Source of the DNA: Kosakonia oryziphila
Lineage (GTDB): Bacteria > Pseudomonadota > Gammaproteobacteria > Enterobacterales > Enterobacteriaceae
Direction: 5' to 3'
DNA length: 56,526 nucleotides
NCBI RefSeq assembly: GCF_900094795.1
Contig: NZ_FMBC01000033.1
Location: 1 to 56,526 of the forward strand
How positions within the stretch are numbered: the stretch's first letter is position 1; every line of letters begins with the position of its first letter. Both the position numbers and the translations under genes were made by a program. The notes under the pieces are model-generated. The model did no database searches. It worked only from the letters and a program-made list of their open reading frames with translations, and was not told where the DNA came from. Shown piece after piece: positions 18,935 through 28,765 of the stretch.

Positions 18935-19957
18935 ATGAAACGCGTGTCTTTGATAACTCTCAGTCTCTTTGGCGCTATTAGCGCTCTTTCGGTGGCTCAT
19001 GCGGCGGAATATACCCTGCCGGGAAACGGGAGCCGTATCATCGGTCAAAACCAGACTTACACCGTGCAGGCGGGAGATAAAAACCTGCAAACTATCGCCC
19101 GTCACTTTGATACCGCCGCAATGCTTATCATTGAAGCTAATGACACTATTGCGCCTGTGCCGAAGCCGGGAACGGTGGTCACTATTCCTTCGCAAATGTT
19201 GCTCCCCGATACGCCGCGGGAGGGAATTGTGGTCAATCTTGCGGAGTTACGGCTTTATTACTTCCCACCCGGTAAAAATAGCGTTCAGGTTTATCCCCTT
19301 GGTATTGGTCAGCAGGGCCTGGAAACACCAGTGTCTGTGACGAAGGTCAGTCAGAAAATACCTAACCCAACCTGGACGCCGACAGCGGGCATCCGCGCAC
19401 GCTCACTGGCGAATGGTATTGAATTGCCGCCAGTAATACCTGCCGGGCCCAATAACCCGCTGGGACGCTTTGCGCTGCGTTTGGGGATAGGTCACGGCGA
19501 ATATCTTATTCATGGCACCAATGCGCAGGACAGCGTCGGGCTGCGCGTCAGTTCCGGCTGTATGCGTATGAATGCGCCTGATATCGCAGCGCTGTTTGCC
19601 CAGGTCTCGACGGGAACCAGGGTGACTATCATCAACGAACCGGTGAAGTATGCGGTTGAGCCGGACGGCAGGCACTATATTGAGGTGCATCGCCCGTTGT
19701 CGCAGAAAGTGGAAGATAATACCCAGACGCTGCCGATAACTTTCTCCCCAACGCTGGCGTCGTTTATTACCCGGGCGGGCGGCGATAAAGTTGCGATTGA
19801 TAAAGCGCTGTACCGTCGTGCGGGTTATCCGGTGATAATCCCTGCGGCAAAGCGGGCAGAAAGCCCTGACAGCGTGCTATCGGTGCAAAACAACACGAAA
19901 GCGGCAGCCATGAATGCGGAAACGGCAGAAACGGTAACGCATCAGGAGAAGGGGTAA
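18935..19957 (+). CDS. ldtE: L,D-transpeptidase LdtE (YnhG)
   Basis: A 340-residue periplasmic enzyme with a signal peptide (cleavage after SVAHA), a LysM-type peptidoglycan-binding region (about 40-90, [17 protein letters not shown]) and a YkuD catalytic domain (about 98-235). The active site is HGTN followed by SSGCMRM with catalytic Cys209. LdtE makes 3-3 (mDAP-mDAP) cross-links. It lies beside lpp, the main substrate of sister Ldt enzymes, as in E. coli. ATG 18935 is chosen because the signal peptide begins there. Confidence 0.94.
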   Translation: MKRVSLITLSLFGAISALSVAHAAEYTLPGNGSRIIGQNQTYTVQAGDKNLQTIARHFDTAAMLIIEANDTIAPVPKPGTVVTIPSQMLLPDTPREGIVVNLAELRLYYFPPGKNSVQVYPLGIGQQGLETPVSVTKVSQKIPNPTWTPTAGIRARSLANGIELPPVIPAGPNNPLGRFALRLGIGHGEYLIHGTNAQDSVGLRVSSGCMRMNAPDIAALFAQVSTGTRVTIINEPVKYAVEPDGRHYIEVHRPLSQKVEDNTQTLPITFSPTLASFITRAGGDKVAIDKALYRRAGYPVIIPAAKRAESPDSVLSVQNNTKAAAMNAETAETVTHQEKG

Positions 19958-19978
19958 GGGGTAAATTGCGGGCAAAAA

Positions 19979-20002
19979 AAATGGCGCACACTGTGCGCCA
20001 TT
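19979..20002. terminator. Bidirectional terminator between ldtE and lpp
   Basis: AATGGCGCACA-C-TGTGCGCCATT is a perfect 11-bp inverted repeat. It is followed on the minus strand (lpp) by TTTTTTTGCC and on the plus strand by TCATTAC. Confidence 0.85.
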
Positions 20003-20017
20003 TCATTACAGGAACTC

Positions 20018-20266
<249 letters not shown>

Positions 20267-20299
20267 CTAGATTGAGTTAATCTCCATGTAGCGTTACAA

Positions 20300-20328
20300 G
20301 TATTACACAAAGTTTTTTAGGTTGAGAA
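20300..20328 (-). promoter_or_regulatory. lpp promoter
   Basis: On the minus strand TTCTCA (plus 20323-20328) and TAATAC (plus 20300-20305) are separated by 17 bases. The region differs from the well-known E. coli lpp promoter by about one base. Confidence 0.85.
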
Positions 20329-20507
20329 TATTTTTTTGATGGGAATACCCTTAAATTTGATCGTTCGCTCAAAGAAGCACCGACTTTGAATAAAAGGTTA
20401 AAAAACGTGTGTTAAAACAGCAGGCTTCCATCGGATTCACCTTAGGTAAGGTGCTGCTTAAATAGTGAAATCCGATTTGATTTTTTATTCAAGCTGGAGA
20501 CGAGAAT
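20329..20507. other. Spacer between the lpp promoter and the pykF terminator, with nested inverted repeats
   Basis: No gene is seen. CACCTTAGGTAAGGTG (20438-20453) is a short hairpin nested inside the imperfect pair ATCGGATTCAC (20430-20440) and GTGAAATCCGAT (20465-20476). The inner and outer stems share CAC, so full pairing of both is exclusive. Function unknown. Confidence 0.4.
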
Positions 20508-20510
20508 ATA

Positions 20511-20536
20511 AAAAAGCGCCACGAGGGCGCTTTTTT
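20511..20536 (-). terminator. pykF terminator
   Basis: AAAAAGCGCC-ACGAG-GGCGCTTTTTT is symmetrical, so it can terminate in both directions. It lies 27 bases after the pykF stop. Confidence 0.85.
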
Positions 20537-20562
20537 AATCAGTCAACATTTTCTGGTTATTA

Positions 20563-21975
20563 TTACAGAACGTGGACAGAAGCGGTGTTTGTAGTGCCGC
20601 TCGGAACCAGCGCGCCGGAAACCATAACTACGACGTCGCCTTTGCTGGCCAGGCCGCTTTGCAGCGCCACTTCCTTACCCAGACGGTAGAAATCGTCCGT
20701 AGAGGAGATCTCTTTCACTAACTGTGCGACAACGCCTTTGCTCAGCACCAGTTGACGTGCAGTGATTTCGTTAGTTGTCAGCGCCAGGATGGTTGCATCC
20801 GGGAAGTATTTACGCACAGCACGTGCGGATTTACCGCCCTGAGTCGCTACCACAATCAGCGGTGCTTCCAGTTTTTCTGCGGTTTCAACGGCACCACGGC
20901 AAACTGCTTCGGTGATGCGCAGCTTGCGGCTGTCGTTGTTGTAGTCCAGGCGGCTGGTCATTACGCGGTCGGTACGTTCACAGATGGTCGCCATGATGCC
21001 AACGGCTTCCAGTGGGTATTTACCTTTCGCAGATTCACCGGACAGCATAACTGCATCGGTACCATCAAGGATAGCGTTCGCTACGTCGCCTGCTTCCGCA
21101 CGAGTCGGACGCGGGTTTTTGATCATCGAGTCGAGCATCTGGGTCGCGGTGATTACCACTTTACGTGCGCGGATACATTTCTCGATCATCATCTTCTGCG
21201 CGAAGATCACTTCTTCAACCGGGATTTCAACGCCCAGATCGCCACGAGCAACCATGATGCCGTCAGATGCTTCGAGGATTTCGTCGAAGTTGTTCAGGCC
21301 TTCCTGGTTTTCGATTTTGGAGATGATCTGGATGTTTTCGCCGCCATGCGCTTTCAGATGCTCGCGGATTTCAACAACGTCGGAACGCTTACGGATGAAG
21401 GATGCAGCAACGAAATCAACGCCTTGCTCGCAGCCAAAGATCAGGTCTTGCTTATCTTTTTCAGCCAGCGCCGGCAGCGCGATGGAAACGCCCGGCAGGT
21501 TAACGCCTTTGTTTTCACCCAGGTCGCCGTTGTTCAGAACTTTACAGATAACCTTGTTACCTTCGATTGCAGTAACTTCCATGCCGATCAGGCCATCATC
21601 CACCAGGACGGTGTTGCCGACGCTCAGATCATTGGTGAAACCTTCATAGGTCACAGCAACAGTTTCGGCATTGCCGACCACGGATTTGTCAGTGGTGAAG
21701 GTGAAGGTTTGACCCGCTTTCAGGGAGACGTCATTGCCACCTTCCAGCTTGATAGTGCGGATTTCCGGGCCCTTGGTGTCCAGCAGAATTGCCGCTTTTT
21801 TACCGGTTTTGCTCAATACGTTGCGCAAGTTTTTGATGCGCTGGCCGTGTTCAGCATAGTCACCGTGAGAGAAGTTTAAACGCATGACGTTCATGCCTGC
21901 GTCCAGCATTTTCGCCAGCATCTCTTCGGATTCGGTTTTCGGACCGATGGTGCAAACAATTTTGGTCTTTTTCAT
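20563..21975 (-). CDS. pykF: Pyruvate kinase I
   Basis: A 470-residue enzyme, identical in length to E. coli PykF. It starts [16 protein letters not shown]. The catalytic Lys lies in [12 protein letters not shown], the metal/ADP loop in [12 protein letters not shown], and the signature [26 protein letters not shown] is complete. It converts phosphoenolpyruvate plus ADP to pyruvate plus ATP and in E. coli is activated by fructose-1,6-bisphosphate. An in-frame upstream extension lacks family support. A Cra site lies upstream. Confidence 0.97.
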   Translation of the reverse strand: MKKTKIVCTIGPKTESEEMLAKMLDAGMNVMRLNFSHGDYAEHGQRIKNLRNVLSKTGKKAAILLDTKGPEIRTIKLEGGNDVSLKAGQTFTFTTDKSVVGNAETVAVTYEGFTNDLSVGNTVLVDDGLIGMEVTAIEGNKVICKVLNNGDLGENKGVNLPGVSIALPALAEKDKQDLIFGCEQGVDFVAASFIRKRSDVVEIREHLKAHGGENIQIISKIENQEGLNNFDEILEASDGIMVARGDLGVEIPVEEVIFAQKMMIEKCIRARKVVITATQMLDSMIKNPRPTRAEAGDVANAILDGTDAVMLSGESAKGKYPLEAVGIMATICERTDRVMTSRLDYNNDSRKLRITEAVCRGAVETAEKLEAPLIVVATQGGKSARAVRKYFPDATILALTTNEITARQLVLSKGVVAQLVKEISSTDDFYRLGKEVALQSGLASKGDVVVMVSGALVPSGTTNTASVHVL

Positions 21976-22190
21976 GACAGTTCTGGTCTTTAAGTTTGAG
22001 TTGAGAAGGATTGGGAATTCACGCTCCGGCTGGCGCACAACGGCCCCGGAGTCAAACATGTGTTACGAAAAGAGCGATGCCACTGCCTAAGGATAGGTGA
22101 CATCAAAAAAGCGTGCAGAGTAATATGTGCCTGAGTTTCAGCCCAACAGGGAAAAGTATGATTTAAGTTTGGCGTTTTACAGTTCAATCA

Positions 22191-22227
22191 GCTGAAACCA
22201 TTCAAGGGTGAATAGGCGGCCATTATA
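22191..22227 (-). promoter_or_regulatory. pykF promoter -10 and Cra (FruR) operator
   Basis: GCTGAAACCATTCAA (22191-22205) matches the Cra operator known upstream of E. coli pykF. TATAAT (plus 22222-22227) is a perfect -10 on the minus strand, so the operator lies just downstream of the start site and Cra would repress. The leader would be about 240 bases. The remainder of the 507-base gap up to 22482 contains no gene I can recognise. Confidence 0.75.
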
Positions 22228-22482
22228 CGCCGATTTTCAGTGAAAAGGAAAATGAAAACGGTGTTTCAAAAATCATCTGTGCAGTTTCACAACGAAGTGT
22301 TATCAACGTGTTAAGTTCACACAAAAATAAAATCCGCAGATTTGCCGCCAAAATCGCGCTTTTAGCACCAAATGGATAAAAGCAGGACTAATTCGTGTCC
22401 CTGGATCACAAATTTGGACGCATAAAATCGCTACAAGTGAAACGCGTTAAGTGTGTACGCTGTAACGTTTTAGCGAAGTTAT

Positions 22483-23274
22483 TTAGCGGTTCAGGATACG
22501 TAATGCCTGTTCGTGCAAGAACGGACAGCCGGAAGCAAGGATATGACCGCCCGATTCCGGTCTGCCGCCATCTATTGTTGTCACCACGCCACCCGCCTGC
22601 TCGATAATGGGTACCAGCGCCACAATGTCATACGGTTGCAACGCATATTCCAGACACAGATCAATCTGCCCGGCAGCGAGCATGGCCATCGCGTAGCATT
22701 CGCCGCCGTAGCGGATCATCAGCGTACTCGCTTCCAGTGCAGCAAAATTGATCGCCGGGAAACGCAACACGGGTTCAGGCGAGGTGGTGTGGAAAATGGC
22801 CTGCTCAAGCGCGACTCCACGGCGCGTCTGTAGCCGCGTCGTGCCCTGCGCCCCTTGATGCCATGCCTGCTCGCCATCGGCCCAGAAACGTTCGCGGGTA
22901 AAGGGTTGATCCATCATGCCGATACGCGCACGGCCTTCAACCGTCAGACCAATCAACGTTCCCCAGATCGGTAAACCGCAGAGAAAAGGGCGCGTACCAT
23001 CAACCGGATCCAGCACCCACTGCAACGGGCCGGAGCCCGTCACACCGAACTCTTCGCCCATAATGGCGTGTTCCGGATAGCGGGCGGTGATGATGTCGCG
23101 CATTACCCGCTCCGCTTCGCGATCGGCATCGGTCACCGGGTCGAAGCGAAACCCTTCTTTAGGTTTGTTGCCGACATGCAGATTGGTTTGCGCGCGAAAA
23201 CGCGGCAGTGTCTGTTGATCCGCCGCATCGGCCAGTTCATGCAAAAAAGCGCTATCAGGCACAATATAATTCAT
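22483..23274 (-). CDS. Inositol-monophosphatase-family phosphatase (HisN-like)
   Basis: A 263-residue Mg2+-dependent phosphatase with family motifs in order: GEEFG (Glu metal ligands), WVLDPVDGTRPFLCGLP (DPxDGT motif), and LQPYDIVALVPIIEQAGGV with the final Asp ligand. The pattern resembles histidinol-phosphatases of the HisN type more than SuhB or CysQ. Enterobacteria normally use HisB for that step, so the true substrate here is open. ATG 23274 is chosen (GGGGAG upstream); an ATG five codons earlier is weaker. It is divergent from an amino-acid ABC transporter. Confidence 0.8.
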   Translation of the reverse strand: MNYIVPDSAFLHELADAADQQTLPRFRAQTNLHVGNKPKEGFRFDPVTDADREAERVMRDIITARYPEHAIMGEEFGVTGSGPLQWVLDPVDGTRPFLCGLPIWGTLIGLTVEGRARIGMMDQPFTRERFWADGEQAWHQGAQGTTRLQTRRGVALEQAIFHTTSPEPVLRFPAINFAALEASTLMIRYGGECYAMAMLAAGQIDLCLEYALQPYDIVALVPIIEQAGGVVTTIDGGRPESGGHILASGCPFLHEQALRILNR

Positions 23275-23403
23275 TGCGTAACTCCCCATTGTCTTGTTTG
23301 TACGCTGGAACAGGTCCTTCCGAGCGTTGGATCTCTGGTTGTAGCATAACCCAATGACAGATTATTGATTGTAGACAATAAAGATTGCATACATAGCGGC
23401 TTA

Positions 23404-23425
23404 TATGTATTTTTATGCATATAAT
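23404..23425 (+). promoter_or_regulatory. ArgR-like box overlapping a -10 element
   Basis: TATGTATTTTTATGCATA (23404-23421) matches the ARG box WNTGAATWWWWATTCANW except for two symmetric positions. A second imperfect half (TTTGCAT) follows after 3 bases, the usual spacing of paired ARG boxes. The -10 TATAAT (23420-23425) overlaps it. Arginine-dependent repression of the downstream transporter is inferred. Confidence 0.5.
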
Positions 23426-23446
23426 TTGCATAAAAAGGTGGTGTGT

Positions 23447-24214
23447 ATGTTCAGGAAGTGGATGCAGGCAGGTTGTCTTTTTGCTGCGCTGGCGAGTAGC
23501 GCGTTTGCTGCCCAGCAAACTTACGTGGTGGGCGCAGGAGGAACATATCGTCCATTCGAGTTTGAAAACAGCCAGAAGCAGTTAGAAGGCTTTGACATCG
23601 ATATCATTAAAGCCATTGCCAAAGCCGAGGATTTTAATATCAAGCTGATCAATACGCCGTGGGAAGGGATCTTTGCTACACTGGGCTCCGGCGATCGCGA
23701 CATCATTATTTCCGGCATTACCATTACTGACAAACGTAAGCAGATGGTTGATTTTTCCGCACCTTACTTCCCGGCGGAGCAGTCGATCGTGGTTCCGGCG
23801 AGCTCAAAAGTGACCTCTCTGGCGTCGTTGAAAGATGAAAAAGTCGGCGTTGTGAACTCCAGTACCGGCGATATCGTGGTTTCAGACGTGTTGGGGAAAA
23901 ACAGCACGGCGATTAAACGTTTTGATAATACGCCTCTGATGCTGCAAGAGTTGTTCGAAGATGGCGTCAGCGCGGCTGTGGGCGATGTGGGCGTGGTGAA
24001 GTACTACATCAAGCAGCACCCGGAAAAACAGTTCAAGCTGGTACCGGACGCGAAGTTTGAACGTCAATATTTTGGTATTGCGGTGGCGAAAGGGAATACC
24101 GAATTGCAGGCGAAAATTAACAGCGGCCTGAAGAAAATTGTGGCTGACGGAACCTACGCCAAAATTTATAAAACCTGGTTTGACGACCACGTGCCTGAAT
24201 TGCCCGCACAATAA
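23447..24214 (+). CDS. Amino-acid ABC transporter, periplasmic binding protein
   Basis: A 255-residue SBP_bac_3 protein with a signal peptide (MFRKWMQAGCLFAALASSAFA). The core shows YRPFEFENSQKQLEGFDIDI near the start, DIIISGITITDKRKQMVDFS in the hinge region and DGTYAKIYKTWF at the end, all typical of polar amino-acid binders (HisJ/ArtJ/GlnH group). The ligand is not certain; the ArgR-like box suggests a basic amino acid. ATG 23447 follows AAGGTGG; an ATG 14 codons earlier would disrupt the signal peptide. First gene of a three-gene transporter. Confidence 0.88.
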   Translation: MFRKWMQAGCLFAALASSAFAAQQTYVVGAGGTYRPFEFENSQKQLEGFDIDIIKAIAKAEDFNIKLINTPWEGIFATLGSGDRDIIISGITITDKRKQMVDFSAPYFPAEQSIVVPASSKVTSLASLKDEKVGVVNSSTGDIVVSDVLGKNSTAIKRFDNTPLMLQELFEDGVSAAVGDVGVVKYYIKQHPEKQFKLVPDAKFERQYFGIAVAKGNTELQAKINSGLKKIVADGTYAKIYKTWFDDHVPELPAQ

Positions 24215-24236
24215 CACTTCTCTTCTTTTTTATTCC

Positions 24237-24271
24237 GGCTACCGTGAATATTCCGGTAGCCGTCATTTTTT
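24237..24271 (+). terminator. Hairpin between binding-protein and permease genes
   Basis: GGCTACCG-TGAATATTC-CGGTAGCC is followed by GTCATTTTTTC. It looks like a partial terminator or 3'-end stabiliser, which would give more binding protein than permease, a common arrangement in ABC operons. Confidence 0.6.
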
Positions 24272-24283
24272 CAGGAATGACTT

Positions 24284-25048
24284 ATGTCGGGATTCCGTTG
24301 GGAAATTATCCAGGAGTACGCGCCGTTATTTATGGAAGGCGCCTGGATGACCATCAAATGCACAATTATCTGCGTTATTTTAGGCACGCTTTGGGGCTTA
24401 ACGCTCGGCCTTGGCCGCATGGCGCAGGCCGAACATGGGCCATGGAAATATCTGTTGCGCTATCTGGTGCAATTTCCGGTGCGTTTTTATGTCAGCGCCA
24501 TTCGTGGCACGCCGCTGTTTGTGCAGATTATGGTCGTGCATTTTGCGCTGGTGCCGTTGTTCATCAACCCGCGTGACGGCATTCTGGTGACCAGTGGGAT
24601 CATGAGCAGCGATCTGGCGCGAGGATTGCGCTCCGACTATGGCGCATTTCTCTCCTGTATTGTCGCCATTACGCTCAATGCCGGTGCCTATGTGTCGGAG
24701 ATATTCCGTGCGGGTATTCAGTCTATCGATCGCGGGCAGATGGAAGCCTCACGTGCGCTGGGTATGCCGTGGTGGAAGACGATGCGTAAAGTGATCCTGC
24801 CGCAGGCGTTCCGCCGCATTCTGCCGCCGTTGGGTAATAACGCCATTGCTATCGTTAAAGATTCATCACTGGCTTCGGCGATTGGCCTTGCGGATCTGGC
24901 CTATGCCGCCCGCACTGTTTCTGGGGCATATGCTACCTACTGGGAACCCTACCTGACCATTTCTCTGGTCTACTGGGTTATCACCTTCCTGCTTGCGCAA
25001 CTGGTTAACCGACTGGAAAAGAGGTTTGGCAAAAGTGATTCACATTAA
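24284..25048 (+). CDS. Amino-acid ABC transporter permease
   Basis: A 254-residue membrane protein of the HisMQ family. It has the N-terminal [17 protein letters not shown] helix, the [10 protein letters not shown] motif and the EAA loop [20 protein letters not shown] that docks with the ATPase. There is only one permease gene, so the transporter likely uses a homodimer. AGGA lies 9 bases before the ATG. Its end overlaps the ATPase gene by 14 bases. Confidence 0.9.
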   Translation: MSGFRWEIIQEYAPLFMEGAWMTIKCTIICVILGTLWGLTLGLGRMAQAEHGPWKYLLRYLVQFPVRFYVSAIRGTPLFVQIMVVHFALVPLFINPRDGILVTSGIMSSDLARGLRSDYGAFLSCIVAITLNAGAYVSEIFRAGIQSIDRGQMEASRALGMPWWKTMRKVILPQAFRRILPPLGNNAIAIVKDSSLASAIGLADLAYAARTVSGAYATYWEPYLTISLVYWVITFLLAQLVNRLEKRFGKSDSH

Positions 25049-25757
25049 AAACCTGCATAAACATTTTGGCGAAAGCCATGTGCTGCGCGGTATCAGTTGC
25101 GATATCAAACCGAAAGAAGTGGTGTGCGTGATTGGGCCGTCCGGATCGGGGAAAAGTACCTTTCTGCGCTGTATGAATGGGCTGGAGTCGGTCAGCGAAG
25201 GTACTGTTGAGGTTAACGGCTTTGCGATCCACAATCCGCAAACCGATATCAACAAGCTGCGCGAAAGTGTCGGCATGGTTTTCCAGCGTTTCAACTTGTT
25301 CCCGCATATGACGGTGCTGGACAACCTGACAATGGCTCCTGTGAACCTGAAGGGCATGAAACGCACTGAGGCCGTTGCCCTGGCGGAAAACTTGCTGGCG
25401 AAAGTCGGTCTGATCGATAAACGTGATGCCTGGCCGTCGAGTCTTTCCGGTGGACAACAGCAACGCGTGGCAATTGCCCGCGCGCTGGCGATGAATCCGT
25501 CGATTATGTTGTTTGATGAACCGACATCGGCGCTCGATCCGGAACTGGTGGGTGATGTATTGCAGGTGATGAAAACGCTGGCGACGGAAGGGATGACGAT
25601 GGTAATCGTCACTCATGAAATGGGCTTTGCCCGCGAAGTGGCGGATCGGGTGATATTTATCGATCAGGGCGTGATCCAGGAAGAGGGCCCGCCGCAGCAG
25701 ATTTTCACTGCGCCTGCAAATCCCCGGACCGCCGCATTCCTCAGTAAAGTTCTTTGA
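25035..25757 (+). CDS. Amino-acid ABC transporter ATP-binding protein
   Basis: A 240-residue ATPase of the GlnQ/HisP/ArtP group. Walker [10 protein letters not shown] (34-42), Q-loop [13 protein letters not shown], signature [15 protein letters not shown], Walker [15 protein letters not shown] and the switch His in VIVTHEM are all present. The chosen start is GTG 25035 ([12 protein letters not shown]), which begins at the normal first strand of the family and has AGAGG upstream. The longer in-frame reading from 24993 lies within the permease gene and is unlike the family. Confidence 0.9.
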   Translation: MIHIKNLHKHFGESHVLRGISCDIKPKEVVCVIGPSGSGKSTFLRCMNGLESVSEGTVEVNGFAIHNPQTDINKLRESVGMVFQRFNLFPHMTVLDNLTMAPVNLKGMKRTEAVALAENLLAKVGLIDKRDAWPSSLSGGQQQRVAIARALAMNPSIMLFDEPTSALDPELVGDVLQVMKTLATEGMTMVIVTHEMGFAREVADRVIFIDQGVIQEEGPPQQIFTAPANPRTAAFLSKVL

Positions 25758-25762
25758 CATCA

Positions 25763-25786
25763 AGCTCTCTGCGGAGGGCTTTTTTG
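25763..25786 (+). terminator. Terminator of the ABC transporter operon
   Basis: AGCTCTC-TGCG-GAGGGCT (one G-U pair) is followed by TTTTTG. Confidence 0.8.
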
Positions 25787-25937
25787 TTTTCCGATGACAG
25801 AAAGTGCAAAGCGTGCAATCGGACGGCGGTGGATACTGTAACGCGCCATACTTGAACGACGGTGTGGGAGCAACAACAGGATCACTATCAGGTGTTATCA
25901 CCTTGAATCAAGCCTGAAGAATAAACGGAGAACAACC

Positions 25938-26993
25938 ATGACGATGAAAGTCCTCGGCTATGCCGCACAGTCAAACAAAGCCCCGCTGGCGCCTTTCCAT
26001 TTTGAGCGTCGCGACCCACGGGCAGATGATGTGGTGATTGATATTCTTTACTGCGGCGTTTGCCATTCCGATCTTCACCAGGCCCGTAACGACTGGGGTT
26101 TCAGCCAGTACCCCATCGTGCCGGGTCACGAAATTATTGGCCGCGTTGTGTCTGCGGGAGCGGGTGTCAGCAAATTCAAACCCGGCGATTTAGTCGGCAT
26201 CGGCTGCATGGTCGATTCCTGTCGTGAATGCAACCACTGCAAGCAGGGGCTGGAACAGTATTGTGAAGAGGGGAGTGTTCAGACCTATAACGGCATTGAT
26301 CGGCACGATCGCCGCCCTACGTTTGGTGGCTATTCACAATCAATCGTCTGTTCGCAAGATTTTGTGTTGCGCATCCCGGATAACCTCGATGCGCAAGCGG
26401 TCGCGCCGCTGCTGTGTGCCGGGATCACCACCTGGTCGCCACTGCGCCGCTGGGGAGTGAAAAAAGGCAGTAAAGTGGCGGTGATTGGCCTTGGCGGGCT
26501 GGGGCATATGGCGCTGAAACTGGCCCATGCGCTGGGTGCGGAAGTGACGCTGTTTACCCGTTCACCGGGCAAAGAAGCGGACGCCCGTCGTCTGGGGGCA
26601 CACCACGTGGTGCTCTCTACAGACGCGAAACAGATGGAAGCGGTACAAGGGGAGTTTGAGCTGATCATTGATACCGTACCTTACACCCACGATATCAATG
26701 CTTATCTGTCAACGCTGACGCTGGATGGCACGCTAGTGTTTGTTGGGCTGGTGGGCGAACTCGAACAGACCATTAACACCATCTCGCTGCTGATTGGGCG
26801 CCGTTCAGTTTCCGGCTCCGCGATTGGCGGTATTGCCGAAACTCAGGAAATGCTCGATTTCTGCGGCGAACATAACATTACGGCCGATTCCGAACTGATT
26901 CGCATGGATGAGATCAACGACGCCTTCGAACGCCTGCTGAAAAGCGACGTGAAGTACCGTTTTGTTATCGATATGAAAACACTGAGCGCGTAA
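25938..26993 (+). CDS. Zinc-dependent NAD(P) alcohol dehydrogenase (YahK/CAD-like)
   Basis: A 351-residue medium-chain dehydrogenase. The catalytic-zinc site is CGVCHSDLH plus PGHEIIG. The structural-zinc cysteines are in DSCRECNHCKQGLEQYC and the Rossmann dinucleotide motif is VIGLGGLGHMALKLA. It resembles E. coli YahK, an aldehyde reductase, at roughly half of positions by eye but is clearly a different branch. It probably reduces aldehydes with NADPH. Upstream, CAGGTGTTATCACCTTG (25890-25906) is an imperfect palindrome that could be an operator. It lies downstream of the ABC operon but has its own leader. Confidence 0.85.
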   Translation: MTMKVLGYAAQSNKAPLAPFHFERRDPRADDVVIDILYCGVCHSDLHQARNDWGFSQYPIVPGHEIIGRVVSAGAGVSKFKPGDLVGIGCMVDSCRECNHCKQGLEQYCEEGSVQTYNGIDRHDRRPTFGGYSQSIVCSQDFVLRIPDNLDAQAVAPLLCAGITTWSPLRRWGVKKGSKVAVIGLGGLGHMALKLAHALGAEVTLFTRSPGKEADARRLGAHHVVLSTDAKQMEAVQGEFELIIDTVPYTHDINAYLSTLTLDGTLVFVGLVGELEQTINTISLLIGRRSVSGSAIGGIAETQEMLDFCGEHNITADSELIRMDEINDAFERLLKSDVKYRFVIDMKTLSA

Positions 26994-27076
26994 ACGTAAA
27001 ATACTTGCAGGCCGTGTTTGCGGTCTGCTGCGTAACGCAGCGATAAAATAAAGGAAGTAAAAAGGAAACGTAAAAA

Positions 27077-27153
27077 TGGTGCGTCCGAATGGACTCGAAC
27101 CATCGACCCCCACCATGTCAAGGTGGTGCTCTAACCAACTGAGCTACGGACGC
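27077..27153 (-). tRNA. valW: tRNA-Val (GAC)
   Basis: A 77-base tRNA including an encoded CCA. The anticodon stem-loop CCACC-TTGACAT-GGTGG gives anticodon GAC, with D-loop AGTTGGTTAG and TΨC GGTTCGAGTCC. The acceptor stem GCGTCCG/CGGACGC is intact. Second of two tandem valine tRNAs, as in the valV-valW pair next to mdtK in E. coli. Confidence 0.95.
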
Positions 27154-27163
27154 ACTGAGAGGA

Positions 27164-27240
27164 TGGTGCGTTCAATTGGACTCGAACCAACGACCCCCAC
27201 CATGTCAAGGTGGTGCTCTAACCAACTGAGCTATGAACGC
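27164..27240 (-). tRNA. valV: tRNA-Val (GAC)
   Basis: A 77-base tRNA with encoded CCA and anticodon GAC. It is nearly identical to its neighbour except for the acceptor stem (GCGTTCA/TGAACGC) and T-arm stem. It is transcribed first, 10 bases before the other tRNA. Confidence 0.95.
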
Positions 27241-27266
27241 AGTGTTGTGGTTGACAACGGGGACGA

Positions 27267-27295
27267 ATATTAGCGGCAGCCTGGAGATGTGGCAA
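27267..27295 (-). promoter_or_regulatory. Promoter of the valine tRNA pair
   Basis: On the minus strand TTGCCA (plus 27290-27295) and TAATAT (plus 27267-27272) are separated by exactly 17 bases. A GC-rich discriminator (TCGTCCCC) follows, typical of stringently controlled stable-RNA promoters. Confidence 0.75.
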
Positions 27296-27391
27296 GGGGA
27301 AAATGGCAAATTTCTTCCTGAATTCACGTGATTGCGGAACAACTAACCAAAACGCCGGGAAAGTAGCCGCCATCCGGCAGCTACTGGCCTG

Positions 27392-28765
27392 TTAATGCGC
27401 AGCGCGCTGCAAAATCCGTGCGGAAGGTTGGCTTTGCAGGAAGCGCATCCGCAGCATCATCAAAATTGCCGCAGAAGTCAGGCCGATGATAAAGCCCATC
27501 CAGAAACCGGCTGGCCCCATTCCTGGCACCACTAAATCGGTTAGCGCCAGGATGTAGCCGGAAGGAAGCCCCAGCACCCAGTAGGCGGTAAACGTGATAA
27601 AGAAGATGGAGCGCGTATCCTTATAGCCGCGTAGTACGCCGCTGCCAATGACCTGGATTGAATCGGAAATCTGATAAATCGCCGCCAGCAACATCAGATG
27701 CGACGCCAGCGCCACGACTTGCGGATTATCGTTATACAGCAAGGCAATCTGCTCGCGCAGCAGCACGGTGAAAATCGCCGTAACCACAGCCATGCAGATG
27801 CCGACTATCAACCCGGTGCGCGCCGCGATTTGCGCATCAATGGTTGAGCCCTGGCCCAGGCGAAAACCGACGCGAATTGTCACAGCCGCGCCAAGCGACA
27901 TCGGCAGCACGAACATCAGCGAACTAAAGTTGAGGGCGATCTGGTGCCCGGCGACATCGACAATACCCAGTGGTGACACCAGCAGCGCGACCACCGCAAA
28001 CAGCGTGACTTCAAAAAACAGCGCCAGCGCTATCGGCATGCCGAGTTGTGTCTGGCGTTTTAGTACGTCCATATCCGGTTTCGCAAAACGCTGGTTCTGC
28101 TGAATATCGCGCATGACGCGGGCACGCTTTACCCACACACGCATACAGATAAACATCACCCAGTACACCGAGGCGGTAGCCACGCCGCAACCGATACCGC
28201 CCAGTTCCGGCATTCCAAAATGGCCGTAGATAAAGATGTAATTCACCGGGATATTGACCAGCAAGCCAAGGAAACCCATCACCATGCCGGGCTTGGTGCG
28301 GGCAAGGCCTTCGCACTGGTTACGCAGCACCTGGAAGAAGAGATAACCGGGTACGCCCCACAGCAGCGCACGCAGGTAACCCACGGCTTTATTGGCTAAC
28401 TCCGGGTCGATGTTGTTCATCGCGCGAATGATATGGCCTGCATTCCACAGTACTACCATCACCAGAATGGAAACAGCGCCTGCCAGCCAGAAGCCCTGGC
28501 CGATTTGATGAGCGATGCGATCGCGGCGTCCGGAGCCGTTAAGTTGCGCAATCACTGGCGTTAGCGCAAGCAGCAGGCCGTGTCCAAACAGGATCGCCGG
28601 CAGCCAGATTGAGGTACCAATGGCGACAGCAGCCATGTCCGTGGCGCTGTAGCCACCCGCCATCACCGTATCAACGAAGCCCATAGAGGTCTGGGCCACC
28701 TGCGCGAAAATAACCGGCACGGCAAGTGCCAGTAACTGACGCGCTTCTGCTACATACTTTTGCAC
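27392..28765 (-). CDS. mdtK: Multidrug efflux pump MdtK (MATE family)
   Basis: A 457-residue, 12-helix MATE transporter, exactly the length of E. coli MdtK (YdhE/NorM). Conserved segments include [39 protein letters not shown] and [20 protein letters not shown]. It exports cationic drugs and fluoroquinolones in exchange for Na+ or H+. It diverges from ribE across a 311-base gap. Confidence 0.96.
   Translation of the reverse strand: MQKYVAEARQLLALAVPVIFAQVAQTSMGFVDTVMAGGYSATDMAAVAIGTSIWLPAILFGHGLLLALTPVIAQLNGSGRRDRIAHQIGQGFWLAGAVSILVMVVLWNAGHIIRAMNNIDPELANKAVGYLRALLWGVPGYLFFQVLRNQCEGLARTKPGMVMGFLGLLVNIPVNYIFIYGHFGMPELGGIGCGVATASVYWVMFICMRVWVKRARVMRDIQQNQRFAKPDMDVLKRQTQLGMPIALALFFEVTLFAVVALLVSPLGIVDVAGHQIALNFSSLMFVLPMSLGAAVTIRVGFRLGQGSTIDAQIAARTGLIVGICMAVVTAIFTVLLREQIALLYNDNPQVVALASHLMLLAAIYQISDSIQVIGSGVLRGYKDTRSIFFITFTAYWVLGLPSGYILALTDLVVPGMGPAGFWMGFIIGLTSAAILMMLRMRFLQSQPSARILQRAAH

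Noticed and set aside
20752..21879. A 375-codon open frame on the plus strand opposite pykF
   Set aside because: It is fully antisense to a highly conserved gene, has no family resemblance or ribosome site, and arises from the codon bias of pykF.
27077..27240. Two nearly identical 77-base units suggesting a repeat array
   Set aside because: They are tandem tRNA-Val genes with full cloverleaves, not CRISPR or other repeats.
27164..27300. tRNA-associated integration site for a genomic island
   Set aside because: No integrase, no direct repeat of the tRNA 3' end and normal neighbours on both sides.
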